DNA of 64,000 bases from Streptomyces sp. AM 2-1-1 (lineage in GTDB: Bacteria > Actinomycetota > Actinomycetes > Streptomycetales > Streptomycetaceae), in contig NZ_CP119147.1 in assembly GCF_029167645.1 (NCBI RefSeq), positions 6,962,501-7,026,500 on the forward strand, read 5' to 3'. This document shows, piece by piece, positions 16,348-26,500 of this stretch (position 1 is the first letter of the stretch; the number at the start of each line of letters is the position of its first letter). The notes beneath the pieces are model-generated. The model made no database searches. It was given only the letters and a program-made list of their open reading frames with translations, and had not been told where the DNA came from. The position numbers were made by a program, and so were the translations under genes.

Positions 16348-19300
16348 GTGTCCGTCGACGGCAAGACGAACAACGACTACTGGAAAGACGCGGTCACCCT
16401 TCTGACCGGCTATCCCCTGGAGGGCCAGGACAAGATCTTCGACAGCCTCAAGGGGAACGACGACATCCCCCTGATGCACGTCGAGATCAAGTCGGCCGGA
16501 AGCCTGCACGATCTGCTGAACGACGGCTCGGGCGGCTGGCGCAAGGAGAACACCGACTTCGTGGTCCCCTTCATGGTGGACAGCGGATCGAGTGTCAGCT
16601 TCCGCAAGGCCTACATCACCCTCCTCGTCACCTACGACGGCAAGGTTCCGGACGGCGCGACGAGGTTCGAGGGGGGTGTGGTCACCAGCAAGGTGCACAA
16701 GAAGGGCAAGGACTACGAGTCCTACGACACGACCCGTCTCGCCCAGTACGCCCAGGGCGCCGGCGACGCGTTGCAGGCCCTGCTGGACCCCCCGTACAGC
16801 ACCCAGGGCTTCGTCAACCGCGGTCTGTCGGTGAGCGACGAACAAGCGGTCGACCTCCTCTCCCTCACCCGGGTCGCCCGGTCGTTCGAGCGGGTGGTCG
16901 AGTTCTTCGAGTACGCCGCCAGGGAGACGGAGAACTGGGAGAACACGGTCGTCGGCGAGGGGAACGAGAGCTGGCAGGGCACCGGAGCGAGCCTCTTCCG
17001 GGCCTTGGTGCACAAACTCCGCCGCAACTACGAGGGTTACGTCAGCCAGCTCGGCAAGGGCACCCGGGTGGAGGCCATCACCCTGGACAACTACTGGCTC
17101 TACTCCCTGGCCGGCCGTTCGCTGGCCCAGGCCCAGGTCGAGATCCACCGCGCCGTGCAGAGTCTGCACACGGCATGGAAGGCGTGGGAGCCGATGAGCT
17201 CCCCGCAGCGCTGGGTGTACGACATGCTGCTCGACGCCCGGATCGCCCTGCTGGACCAGATCGATCACGTGGAACCGGTGGTGCCCATCAGCACCTTCGG
17301 GTATCCGCAGGCTCCCTACTGGGAAGCCACCCCCGGCTTCTTCGAGGACCTCACTTTCGGAGGGACCACCTACGGTCCGCCCAAGGAGATGGCCACCTGG
17401 AAGAAGCTCGGCGACGAAGCGGTGAAACGCTGGCGCGACGCTGTCGACAACGCGTTGGGGACCGCCGGGGCGGACGCCATCGTCGCCGTCAACAAGGCGC
17501 TGTCGGCGGCGAAGGACGGTTTCGACAAGAAGCTGACCGACCGGGACGGGACCTCTCTCAGCGAGACCCTGACCAGCGACAAGAGCAAGATCGACGAACG
17601 CAAGGCGGAAGAGGAACGCAAGGAGGCGGAGAAGGAGAGGGAGCGGGCCAAGGCGGAAGCCGCGGCGGCCAAGGCCGAGTACGAGAAGGACAAGGCGGAA
17701 GCGAAGGCGGAAGCCGAGAAGGAGAAGGCCGAGGCCAAGGCGGAGCAGGCCGCGGCGAAGGCGGAGGCGGAGAGGGAGAAGGCCGAGGCCAGGGCGGAGG
17801 CGGAGAAGGAGAAGGCCGCAGCGAAGGCGGAGCAGGAGGCGGCGAAGGCGGAGGCCGAGAAGGAGAAGGCCGAGGCGAAGGCGGAGCAGGAGGCTGCCAA
17901 GGCAGAGGCGAAGGCGGAGCAGGCCGCGGCGAAGGCGGAGGCGGAGAACGCGAAGGCCGAGGCCAAGGCCGAGCAGGAGGCTGCCAAGACGGAAGCCAAG
18001 GCGGAGCAGGAGGCGGCGAAGGCGGAGGCCGAGAAGGAGAAGGCCGAGGCCGAACAGCGCTACCAGCAGGACAAGGCCGAGGCGGAGCAGGAGAAGACCG
18101 CGGCCAAGGCGGAGGCGGAGCAGCAGCAACTTCTCGTCGCGCAGCAGCAGGCGGCAGCCAAGAAGGAGGCGGAGAAGGAGCGCGAACGCGCAACCGCCGA
18201 ACAGGACGCCGCCAAGGCCGAGGCGGAGCAGGAGAAGGCGGCGGCCGAGGCTGAGCAGGAAGCCGCGAAGGCCGAGGCCAGGGCTCAGCAGGACGCGGCG
18301 AAGACGGAAGCCGACGAGGAGAAAGCGGCGGCCAAGGCCGAGCAGGACGCGGCGAAGGCCGAGGCCAGGGCTCAGCAGGACGCGGCGAAGACGGAAGCCG
18401 ACGAGGAGAAAGCGGCGGCCAAGGCCGAGCAGGACGCGGCGAAGGCCGAGGCCAGGGCTCAGCAGGACGCGGCCAAGGCCGAGGCGGAGCAGGAGAAGGC
18501 GGCGGCCAAGGCTGAGCAGGACGCGGCGAAGGCCGGGGCCGAGGCGGAGCGCGCCGCTGCCCAGGGCAAGGCGGACCAGGTCCAGGCGGATGTCAAGGCC
18601 GAACAGGACGCCGCCCGGCAGACGGCCGAGCGGGAGAAGTTCGAAGCGGCTCAGCAGGCCTCGGAGGACCGCGCCGAGGCGCAGCGGGAGTACGAGGAGG
18701 CGCGGGCCCAAGCGCAGGAGGACCGGGCGGCCGCCGTGGACGACGCGAGGCAACAGGAGGCGGAGGCCCGCGCCGAGTACGAGAAGGAGCGCGCCGAGGC
18801 CGATGGACTGCGGGACGACGCCCGGGAGCGCGCCGACTCGGAACGGGCGGCCGCCCGCGCCGAGTACGACCGGGAGATCGCCGACGGGAGGGACCAGAGC
18901 GACGCACGGGCCGACTACGAGAAGCAGCTCGCGGACATCGACCGCCGCGAGGCCGATGCCCTCCAGCGCGCCGACGACCTGGAGGAGCAGGCCCGCGCCG
19001 ACTACCAGGAGGCCAAGGACGAGGCGCGCGCCGACCGGGACGCGGCCAGAGCGGAAGCACAGCGGCAGATCGCGGAGGCCCAGGCCGACTACGACGGACG
19101 CAGGGACGAGATCCAGGCCGAGTACGACCGGCTGACGGCCGACGACTACAGCCGGGAGAACTACCTCCAGGACCGTCTCGACGGCTACACGGCTTCCGTG
19201 GGGACGAGCGCCGGACCTCTGGCCGACGGACTCCTCACCGACGGGTCGCCCTTCACGAGCGACTTCTCCGAAGGCACGTTCGCGAACGACTACGGAACGC

Positions 19301-19707
19301 TCGGCGGCCCTTCCGCCTCCTCGGCCCAGTCGGGCCAACAGGCGCCGGCGCAGCAGTCGTCGAGCCCGATGGGTCCCTCGCCGCACATGCCCCGGATGGG
19401 CGGCGGAGAGAACGGCAACGCCGCCTCCGAGCGCACCCGGTCCGTGATCGGGCCCGCGACGAGCCGTTCCCGGGGGAGGGGCGCGATCCGGGAGCGCGGG
19501 ACCGAGGAGAACACCGTACGGACCGGTTCGGTGCCGGTCACCAGTGGCAGCAGCCCCTTCCTGCCTCCCATGGCCGGGGGAGGGGCGTCCGGCGGGAGAC
19601 AGCAGCAGACGCAGAGCGCCGACCGTGAACGCAACGCGTGGATCACGGAGGACGAGGACGTCTGGGGTACGGACGAAGGCGGCGCCCCCCAGGCGCTCGG
19701 CCGCTGA
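16348..19707 (+). CDS. long coiled-coil T7SS-locus protein (AAWKG-like)
   Basis: A 1119-residue protein from a GTG with GGAG upstream. Residues 1-410 form a folded domain that includes SLHTAWKAWEPM; I recall similar Streptomyces proteins being named AAWKG family, a name I could not check. Residues about 412-934 are an almost uninterrupted Ala/Glu/Lys/Gln-rich coiled coil (AEKEKAEAKAEQ-type repeats). As one helix it would be roughly 75-80 nm long. An exact 87-bp tandem duplication lies inside it. The C-terminal 185 residues are Gly/Ser/Gln-rich and disordered-looking. No signal peptide or membrane helix is visible, so export by the neighbouring system or a cytoplasmic scaffold role are both possible. 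Confidence 0.8.
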   Translation: MSVDGKTNNDYWKDAVTLLTGYPLEGQDKIFDSLKGNDDIPLMHVEIKSAGSLHDLLNDGSGGWRKENTDFVVPFMVDSGSSVSFRKAYITLLVTYDGKVPDGATRFEGGVVTSKVHKKGKDYESYDTTRLAQYAQGAGDALQALLDPPYSTQGFVNRGLSVSDEQAVDLLSLTRVARSFERVVEFFEYAARETENWENTVVGEGNESWQGTGASLFRALVHKLRRNYEGYVSQLGKGTRVEAITLDNYWLYSLAGRSLAQAQVEIHRAVQSLHTAWKAWEPMSSPQRWVYDMLLDARIALLDQIDHVEPVVPISTFGYPQAPYWEATPGFFEDLTFGGTTYGPPKEMATWKKLGDEAVKRWRDAVDNALGTAGADAIVAVNKALSAAKDGFDKKLTDRDGTSLSETLTSDKSKIDERKAEEERKEAEKERERAKAEAAAAKAEYEKDKAEAKAEAEKEKAEAKAEQAAAKAEAEREKAEARAEAEKEKAAAKAEQEAAKAEAEKEKAEAKAEQEAAKAEAKAEQAAAKAEAENAKAEAKAEQEAAKTEAKAEQEAAKAEAEKEKAEAEQRYQQDKAEAEQEKTAAKAEAEQQQLLVAQQQAAAKKEAEKERERATAEQDAAKAEAEQEKAAAEAEQEAAKAEARAQQDAAKTEADEEKAAAKAEQDAAKAEARAQQDAAKTEADEEKAAAKAEQDAAKAEARAQQDAAKAEAEQEKAAAKAEQDAAKAGAEAERAAAQGKADQVQADVKAEQDAARQTAEREKFEAAQQASEDRAEAQREYEEARAQAQEDRAAAVDDARQQEAEARAEYEKERAEADGLRDDARERADSERAAARAEYDREIADGRDQSDARADYEKQLADIDRREADALQRADDLEEQARADYQEAKDEARADRDAARAEAQRQIAEAQADYDGRRDEIQAEYDRLTADDYSRENYLQDRLDGYTASVGTSAGPLADGLLTDGSPFTSDFSEGTFANDYGTLGGPSASSAQSGQQAPAQQSSSPMGPSPHMPRMGGGENGNAASERTRSVIGPATSRSRGRGAIRERGTEENTVRTGSVPVTSGSSPFLPPMAGGGASGGRQQQTQSADRERNAWITEDEDVWGTDEGGAPQALGR
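18271..18444 (+). repeat. two perfect 87-bp tandem repeats in the coiled-coil gene
   Basis: Copies at 18271-18357 and 18358-18444 are identical and encode a 29-residue unit beginning AEARAQQDAAK; a third partial copy starts at 18445. Related degenerate units surround it. Such exact repeats allow copy-number change without breaking the frame. Confidence 0.85.
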
Positions 19708-19716
19708 GGAGAGACC

Positions 19717-20184
19717 GTGAGGGAATCGATCGACGACCGCGTCGCCCGGGCGATGGCGGAACTGGCGGCCACCGAGGCGGCCGTGGGCCGGGCGGAGGAG
19801 CGGTTGCGGCAGGTGTCCGTGACCGTGAGTTCGAAGGACCGGTCGGTGCGGGTCACCGTGGGACCCCAGGGCGAGGTGACGCACCTGGAGTTCCTGGACG
19901 GCAAGTACCGGACCATGGGCGCCACCGGTCTGGCCGCCGTGGTGATGGAGGCGTTGCGGGAAGCCCGCACCCGGATGGGCCGGGAGGTGGTCGACACCCT
20001 GCGACCGCTCGTCGAGTCCGCACCGGGGCGGCCCGCCTCCGCGCGCCTGGACGTCGACTGGGAGAAGCTGTTCGGTTCCGAGGCAGCCGGGGCGGGCGAG
20101 ACCGCCGCCGGCGCTGCGCCCCCATCGCCGAGCCGCTTCCGCGACGAACTCTACGACGACGACGGTTACGGGAGGACACGCTGA
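19717..20184 (+). CDS. YbaB/EbfC-like protein
   Basis: A 155-residue protein from a GTG at 19717 with GGAGAGA upstream. The segment VTVSSKDRSVRVTVGPQGEV and the following helix resemble YbaB/EbfC proteins, small dimers that bind nucleoid DNA; members also occur inside actinobacterial ESX loci (EspL-like), where they act as cytoplasmic helpers. The C-terminal tail is low-complexity. Its stop overlaps the next start by one base (TGATG). A role in T7SS assembly is inferred from context only. Confidence 0.75.
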   Translation: MRESIDDRVARAMAELAATEAAVGRAEERLRQVSVTVSSKDRSVRVTVGPQGEVTHLEFLDGKYRTMGATGLAAVVMEALREARTRMGREVVDTLRPLVESAPGRPASARLDVDWEKLFGSEAAGAGETAAGAAPPSPSRFRDELYDDDGYGRTR

Positions 20185-20528
20185 TGTCCGGAAGCGGTTA
20201 CGAGGCGAGCCCCGCGCACATCGCCCGTGAGGCGCAGGCCTTCTCCGACCTCGCGAAGAAGGCGACCAGCTCCAGTGAGTCCTTCACGTCCGAGGTCGAG
20301 CGGTACTCCTCCTGGTACGGCTACGGCGACGACTACGCGGACGCGCAGGGACCGGAGTACGAGGCGACCCTCCGGCAGATAGAGGACACCGCCGCCCTGA
20401 TAGCCGACTCGCTGGCAGCGGTGTACGAGGCCGCCGCGGGCCTTAGCGACCGGGTCCGCCGGCCGCAGGACGAGGCGATCGACGCGATCGGCAGCCACGA
20501 CCGGGGCGAGACGGGATCGAAGCGCTGA
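20184..20528 (+). CDS. small WXG100-like protein with WYG motif
   Basis: A 114-residue helical protein with a central SSWYGYGDDY turn, an aromatic-x-Gly arrangement like WXG100 proteins. The start overlaps the preceding stop, and it ends one base before the giant gene begins, so all three are co-translated. It may be the export partner of the giant protein, as small WXG100 proteins often pair with large T7SS toxins encoded next to them. That role is inferred. Confidence 0.7.
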   Translation: MSGSGYEASPAHIAREAQAFSDLAKKATSSSESFTSEVERYSSWYGYGDDYADAQGPEYEATLRQIEDTAALIADSLAAVYEAAAGLSDRVRRPQDEAIDAIGSHDRGETGSKR

Positions 20529-20529
20529 C

Positions 20530-23500
20530 GTGAAGGCCCTCGTCTTCAACGAAGAGCAGCGGACCATGCTCCTCATCCTCATCGGCGAAGTGCCACTCAC
20601 CGCCAACGAGGAGGACGCATGGAACAGCCGTCTCCCCTACAGGGACCTGGCGAAGAGGAACCGCTCGCTCGCCACTGAGATCGAGACGGTGGTGAACAGG
20701 CTCGCCTACTCGCTCCCCGGCGACGTCGGGAAGCAGTTCGCCGGTGCTCTGAAGACGCTCGTCGACGACGGTGGTGTCAACCACCTGGGGAAGTTCTCCG
20801 ACGCGCTGGACGCGGTGAGCGAGCGCCAGGTCGACAACGCCCTGGAGATCCAGGAGGGCAAGCGGGAGATCATCGCGGAACTCGTCTCCCTCATGATCGA
20901 GATCGCCCTCCTGATGGCCCTCGCCTACTTCACGGGCGGCACCTCCCTCACTCAGATCGCGCTGGCCAAGGCCCGGAGCGGGCTGGCGATCCTGCTTGTC
21001 CTCCAACGGCTGATGCACAGCGGCCTCCCGCTCTTCGGCGCGGCGCTCGAAGCGCTCCAGGAGGCCTTCATGAGCTTCTGGGTGCGGGTCTCGATGCTCG
21101 CCAACCGACCGGGGGAGCGGCCCGACGGCTTCGACTGGGGGAAGATCGGCCGGGACGCCGTCTTCGGGGCGTTCGCCGGACTGCTCGGGGGCGTCGGCGA
21201 GATGCTCGGCCACACCTTCAAGAACAACTTCAAGAAGCTCTTCGACAACAAGTGGCTCGGCGAGTTCCTCGATCTTTCGGGGAGCTTCGTGAACGAGGGT
21301 TTCGCCGAGTCGGTGGGGGAGACCCTGACCAACGGAATCTACGACAAGACCTGGCAGTGGAAGCCCGACACCTTCTGGCACGCGGGAGTCAGCGGCGCCT
21401 CCAACGACCTGCTCTTCCACGGCGCCGGCTCGGGCAGCCTCTGGCTGCGCGACCTCACCTTCACCGGCCCCGACCCGAACGTCGGCCTCCACTCGGGAGC
21501 CGGGGGCGGTGCCCGTGCCGGAACGGCCGGCCCCGGCCCTTCGACCACGCACGGCCCGGGGCCCGGCGCGGAGCCGGGGGCGGATCCGCCGCCGCTGCCG
21601 TACGTCCCGCCGCCGCTGGTGGGGCACGCACCGCCGGTGGCGTCGACGTACGAGCCGCCGCCGGTGGTGGCGCCCGTACCGACGCCCACCACCGCCCCGT
21701 TCCCGGCCGTCCCGCTCCCGTCCGCGCCGGCACCGCTCCCCACCCCGGCTCCGGCCCCGGTCCTGACGACGCCACCGGATCCCGCTCACCCGCGGGTACC
21801 GGCGCCCTTGGTGCCCGCACCCGCGCCGCCCGTCCCGGCGCCCCCGCTCCCCGGCGCGACGGCGTCGCCGACCACGGCTTTCACCACCCCGCCGCCGGCC
21901 CCGACACCGCCCACCCCGTCTTCCCCGGATCCGCTCCCGCTGGCGACCCGAACGGTTCAGCCGGCGCCCGCGGCGACGACCGAGCCCTCCGCCGCAACGA
22001 CGCAGCCGCCCGGGGCCTCCACCGAACCGACCGGCGTGGCGTCCGGGCCATCCGGGGTGTCGTCCGTGTCGTCCGACCTGCCCGGTGGGACGACCGAGGC
22101 GTCCTCCGCGCCGATGGTCCCTCCCGCGAACACCGCCGCGCCCGGCCGTCCAGTCCCCACGACGAGTGGTCCGGCTGCGTCCCAGTCCGGCGCCCCGACG
22201 CCGCCCGGCCCGACGAAGGCGGCGGTCACGAACCCGGCCGGTGCCACGGACGACGCGGCGGACGCGCGGCCGTCCCGGCAGGAGGACTCTGCGGCGAGCC
22301 CGGAAGCCGGCACGGCCGACTCTCCCGCAGCCGACGACGAGGGAGCGGATACCCCGGCGAACGGTCCGGGCGTGGAGACGGAGACACCCCGCGCGGAAGA
22401 CCCCGAGAACCCGGCGAACCCGGACCTTCCGTACCTGCGGCCGCCCGTCAGTTCCTCCGCCCCGCCGAACGGCCCGGACTTCCTGGCCGGCGCGTCCCAC
22501 GGGACGGACGCGGAAGACGTGGAGATGGAGGAGGGCGGTGACGACGACTTCCGTTCGGACACCGCATCCGATGCCGGGTCGGTCGACTCGGTCGATCTCA
22601 TCTCGCTGGAGGACTCTGACGACAGCCGCTCCCTCTCGCCGGAGGCGGACGAGGAGAGCGCGTACGGGACGGACGACGAGGCGGACCCGCTCCCGGCGCA
22701 CCACCCCGTCGACCCCCTCGCCCACCAGCCCCTGCTGGAATCCGTCTTCGGGCCCCGCATCGCCGAGAACCGCATCCACCCCCGGTTGGCGGAGGCCGTC
22801 AGCACCCTGGACCACCTGCGTCTGGCCGACGCCGCTCTGGGCCCGATGCCGTTGGACGTGAACACGCTGGCGGCCAGGGTGCTCCACCTGGACCCCGGTG
22901 CGCCGGTGGGCTCCGCCGCGCACGGCGAGCTCTTCCGGACGGTGATCGGCGCACTCGACGACGGCCGGGCGCAGAGCCTCGACTCCCTCGCCGCGTACGC
23001 GATGGAGGTCGGGGGCGCCCTGTCCGTCTCCCGGGCCCTGCCCCCCGTGAACGGTGTCCCCGCCGGCCGCGACTGGTCGAACTCGCCCCCGCCGTCGGTG
23101 CACCCCCACGCGGTGGCCGTCAAGCACGCACCCATGCCGGCGCACATCGTCCAGCCCGCCGACGTCACCGGTGCGGCGCCCTGGCGGGGGAGCCGGCCGT
23201 ACTACGTCGTGGCCTCCGCGGACGCCGGCGGCATCGTCGTCCGAGGGAACAGCGGTCGCTCCTACCGGGCCTCGGCGGCGGAGTTCGTCGAACTCCTCGC
23301 CCACGATCCCGCGTTGACCGGCCTCGCTCCCGGCACGCCGATCGTCCTCGTGGTGCCCTTCGCGGGCGCCGGCGGTCTGGACCTGCCGCGCTCCCTCGCC
23401 CGGCGGACCGGCCGTACGGTCTGGTCGTCCAGCGGCCGTGCCGTGCTGCTGCCCGATCCGGCCGGTGGCCCCGCCCTGGTGGCCACCTACGACAGCCACC

Positions 23501-26500
23501 CCGGTGTGATGCCGGTCGGCGCCTGGATACCCAGCCGCCCGGACGATCTCGACACGGCCCCCGACCCGACGCGGGCCCCTGCCCGGATCCGAACAGTCGA
23601 CGGCTCATGGGTGCGGGACGCGGACGTGCTCACCCACACCGTGGTCGACGAGTCGAACCGGCCGGCCGGCCGGGCCTCGATGACCCATGCCGACTGGAGC
23701 CGGCACTTCGGGTACGTGCCGCTGGGGAGGGAGGCCGGCCACCGGGCCGTCCCGGGCATCACCCACTTCCACCACTGGAACGATGCCCAGCAGCGTGCGG
23801 CGAGGAGCCAGGCTCCGCTCTCCGGCCCCGAACCCCTGCCCTGGACCGGCCGGTTCGGCGGCGCCACCCCGTACTTCTGGGGCGGCCACGGGAGCAGCAG
23901 CGTGTTCGAGCTGGCCCTGCGCGACGGGCGCCGTGTCGGCGTGGACGGCACCGAGTTCGGCGGCTACCTCCGCCGCCGGCCCAGCGTCTCGCGGCTGGAC
24001 CGGCGGGCGCCGATCGTGGCGCTCAACTGCATCACCGCCAATGTCCCCGCGGGCGGCGATCCGCTGGAATCCCTGGCCCCGGCCCAGTTGCTCGCCAACG
24101 AGACGGACCGCACGGTCTTCTCGCCCACCGGTGAGTTCGGCATCACGCCGCCGATCGGCTCGTTGCCGACGCTCGTGACGCTGCTGACCGACGGCGAAGG
24201 CAACCGGGAGGCGTGGGGGGAGTTCCGGCCCGAGCCGATCGGGGACGCGCTCGACACGGTCGCCCGCACCGCCGGCTTCCACACCGCCGCCGGACCGGCC
24301 CCCCGCCACGTACGCGAGCGGGCGCTGCGACTGGTGCGCGCGCTACGGCTGAGCGCCGGACCCGACGCCGACGAGGACCCCACCCTGGTCCGCGCGGCGG
24401 CTTCGCTCGACCTGTTGCGCGATGACGGGACCTTCCCGGACGGGGCGTCCATGACGGCGCTGGACGTGCTGGACGCGGTGGTGCCGGGAGGGTCACCCGG
24501 AAGGATCGCCGGGTACCTGGCGGCCGACCGGCAGGCGCGCGTCCGGGCGCTGCTGTTCGGCGTGGCGGAACAGCCGGGCGACCGTCCCGTTCCGGTGGTG
24601 ACGACGGGGACGGACTCGCCGCTGCCGGGGACCTCGCAGCCTGGCCGCACATTCCCGGCAACGGAGTCCTCGGGCCGTCCCCCGTACCCGGGCACGGAGC
24701 AGCCGGAGCCCGGGTCGCAGGTGCTGGAAGCGGGCGAAGCCGAGGTCTTTCCCCACCTGCCTCCCGCGACGTCCGCCATGGCCGCTCCCGAAGCGCCGGA
24801 TCCCGTCGTGTCGGCCTCCCGAGTCCCGGCCCCCGTCGTGCCGGTCACCTGGGCGCCACACACCGCCGCGCCGGGCGAGGCCTTGTTCCCGACCACTCCC
24901 TCCACCCCCTTGGAACCGATCCCCGAGGAGCCCATGCCCCACGAGGGAATCGTCGGGACTCACACGCCGGAGGCCGCCGGGGGAGGCACCACCCCGGAGA
25001 CCACCGGGTCCGCCGTGAACGCCCCACCGCCGGCCCCCTCGGACCGGATCCGTCCGCGCCGCGCACCGGACGTCGGACACATCCGCGTCGAGGCGCATCT
25101 CGACCGCCGACGACCGCCCCGCATCGATCCTCAGCTCCCGCCACCGCCCTCCGTGTTCGCCGGGACACGCTTCACGGACGGGACGGCTCTGCCGCCACCG
25201 CCGGGCCCGGCCGAGGTCATCGCGCCGGACGTGATCGGTGGCGGTAGCGGCCAGCACCGTCCGCAGCTGCGCGCACCCGACGACGTGGTGGCCGAGATCC
25301 TCCGGCGACTCGACGCGCAGGCGTCGACCCGGCCGGCGCCCGGCGCCGCGGACGCCCCCGAAGGCACCGGACCGGCGTCCGACATCGCGCGCGCACTCCG
25401 GTCCACGCCGGGCGACTTCTCCGGGGACGGTCTCAGCTTCTCGTACAGGACTTCCCGGACACGCACCGGCTGGAAGGTGTGGCGGCGGTCCGCCGCCGAC
25501 GACGCCGCGCAACGGATCGTTCATGTGCGGGCCCGGCCCTACGGCGCGTGGGAGCGGTTCGCGGACGGTGCGGGCGGCCCGACCAAGTTCGACAGCATGC
25601 ACCGCACCACCGTCACCACCGGCCAGGTCCATCAGCAGAGCCAGAGCATCAAGATCGGATCCTTGTCCTCCGTGGGGCCCACGTCGCTGATGGGCGCGAA
25701 GGGCTTCGGCCGTCTGCAACTGCGCGCCGGCTGGTCGCGCACCGCGAAGTACGGGACGTACGACCAGACCGTCAACCAGACGGAGACCCGCACCCTCGAC
25801 AGCTCCCACCTGTATCTGGACGACGTCTACTACGAGGTGACGGTCACCGCCCCGCACGACGGCACCGCCCCGCCCACCTCCTTCGGCTTCGGGGTGCGCG
25901 ACGGGGTCGTGGTGCGGCTGCCGGAGAGCGCCGTCAAGAACGCGGGCCCGAACCGGATGCCGGAGCGGATCCCCCTCGACGCCGCCTCGGACCAGCGGCT
26001 CTTCCACACCGAGAGCTACGGCCCCGTGGCCCACCTCCGCGACGCGGCGGCCCGGCACGTCGGAGCGAAGCCCGGGGACACGGCCTACCAGGAGCTGACG
26101 TCCTTCTTCTCGACCCGGGGCTTCAACGAGCGGGCCGGAATGCTCGCGGCGGGCCGCGTCGTGACGCCCGTGCTGTTCGACGCCGAGAACGAGCCCCTGG
26201 GAGTCTTCTCCGTCCGCGCGACGCCCCGGCGCGCCCTTCTCCTCGGCGAGACCGACAAGGCCGAACTGCGCGACATGGTCCAGTCGGGGTTGCGGAACGA
26301 CGTCACCCACACCAAGAAACACAGCGAACAGGTACTCGTCGCGGCCGGCCCCGCCTTCAACTCCACCGTGCTGGCGGGCGGCCTGTTCAGAGTCCGCCTG
26401 ATGGCGGGGCTCAACAGCCGGTTCGGGCGCTCCCGGGGCCGGTCCCGGACGACGGGCGGTACGGGTGCGTTCCGGGCCGGCGGACAGGTGAAGGGGGACC

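Noticed and set aside
17581-19150. Repeats in the coiled-coil gene as a possible CRISPR or minisatellite array
   Set aside because: The repeats are in frame and translate into coiled-coil units without unique spacers.
16228-19884. A 1218-codon leftward frame antisense to the coiled-coil gene
   Set aside because: Leu/Gly/Arg repeats mirror the Ala/Glu/Lys repeats of the opposite strand; no motif or plausible start.
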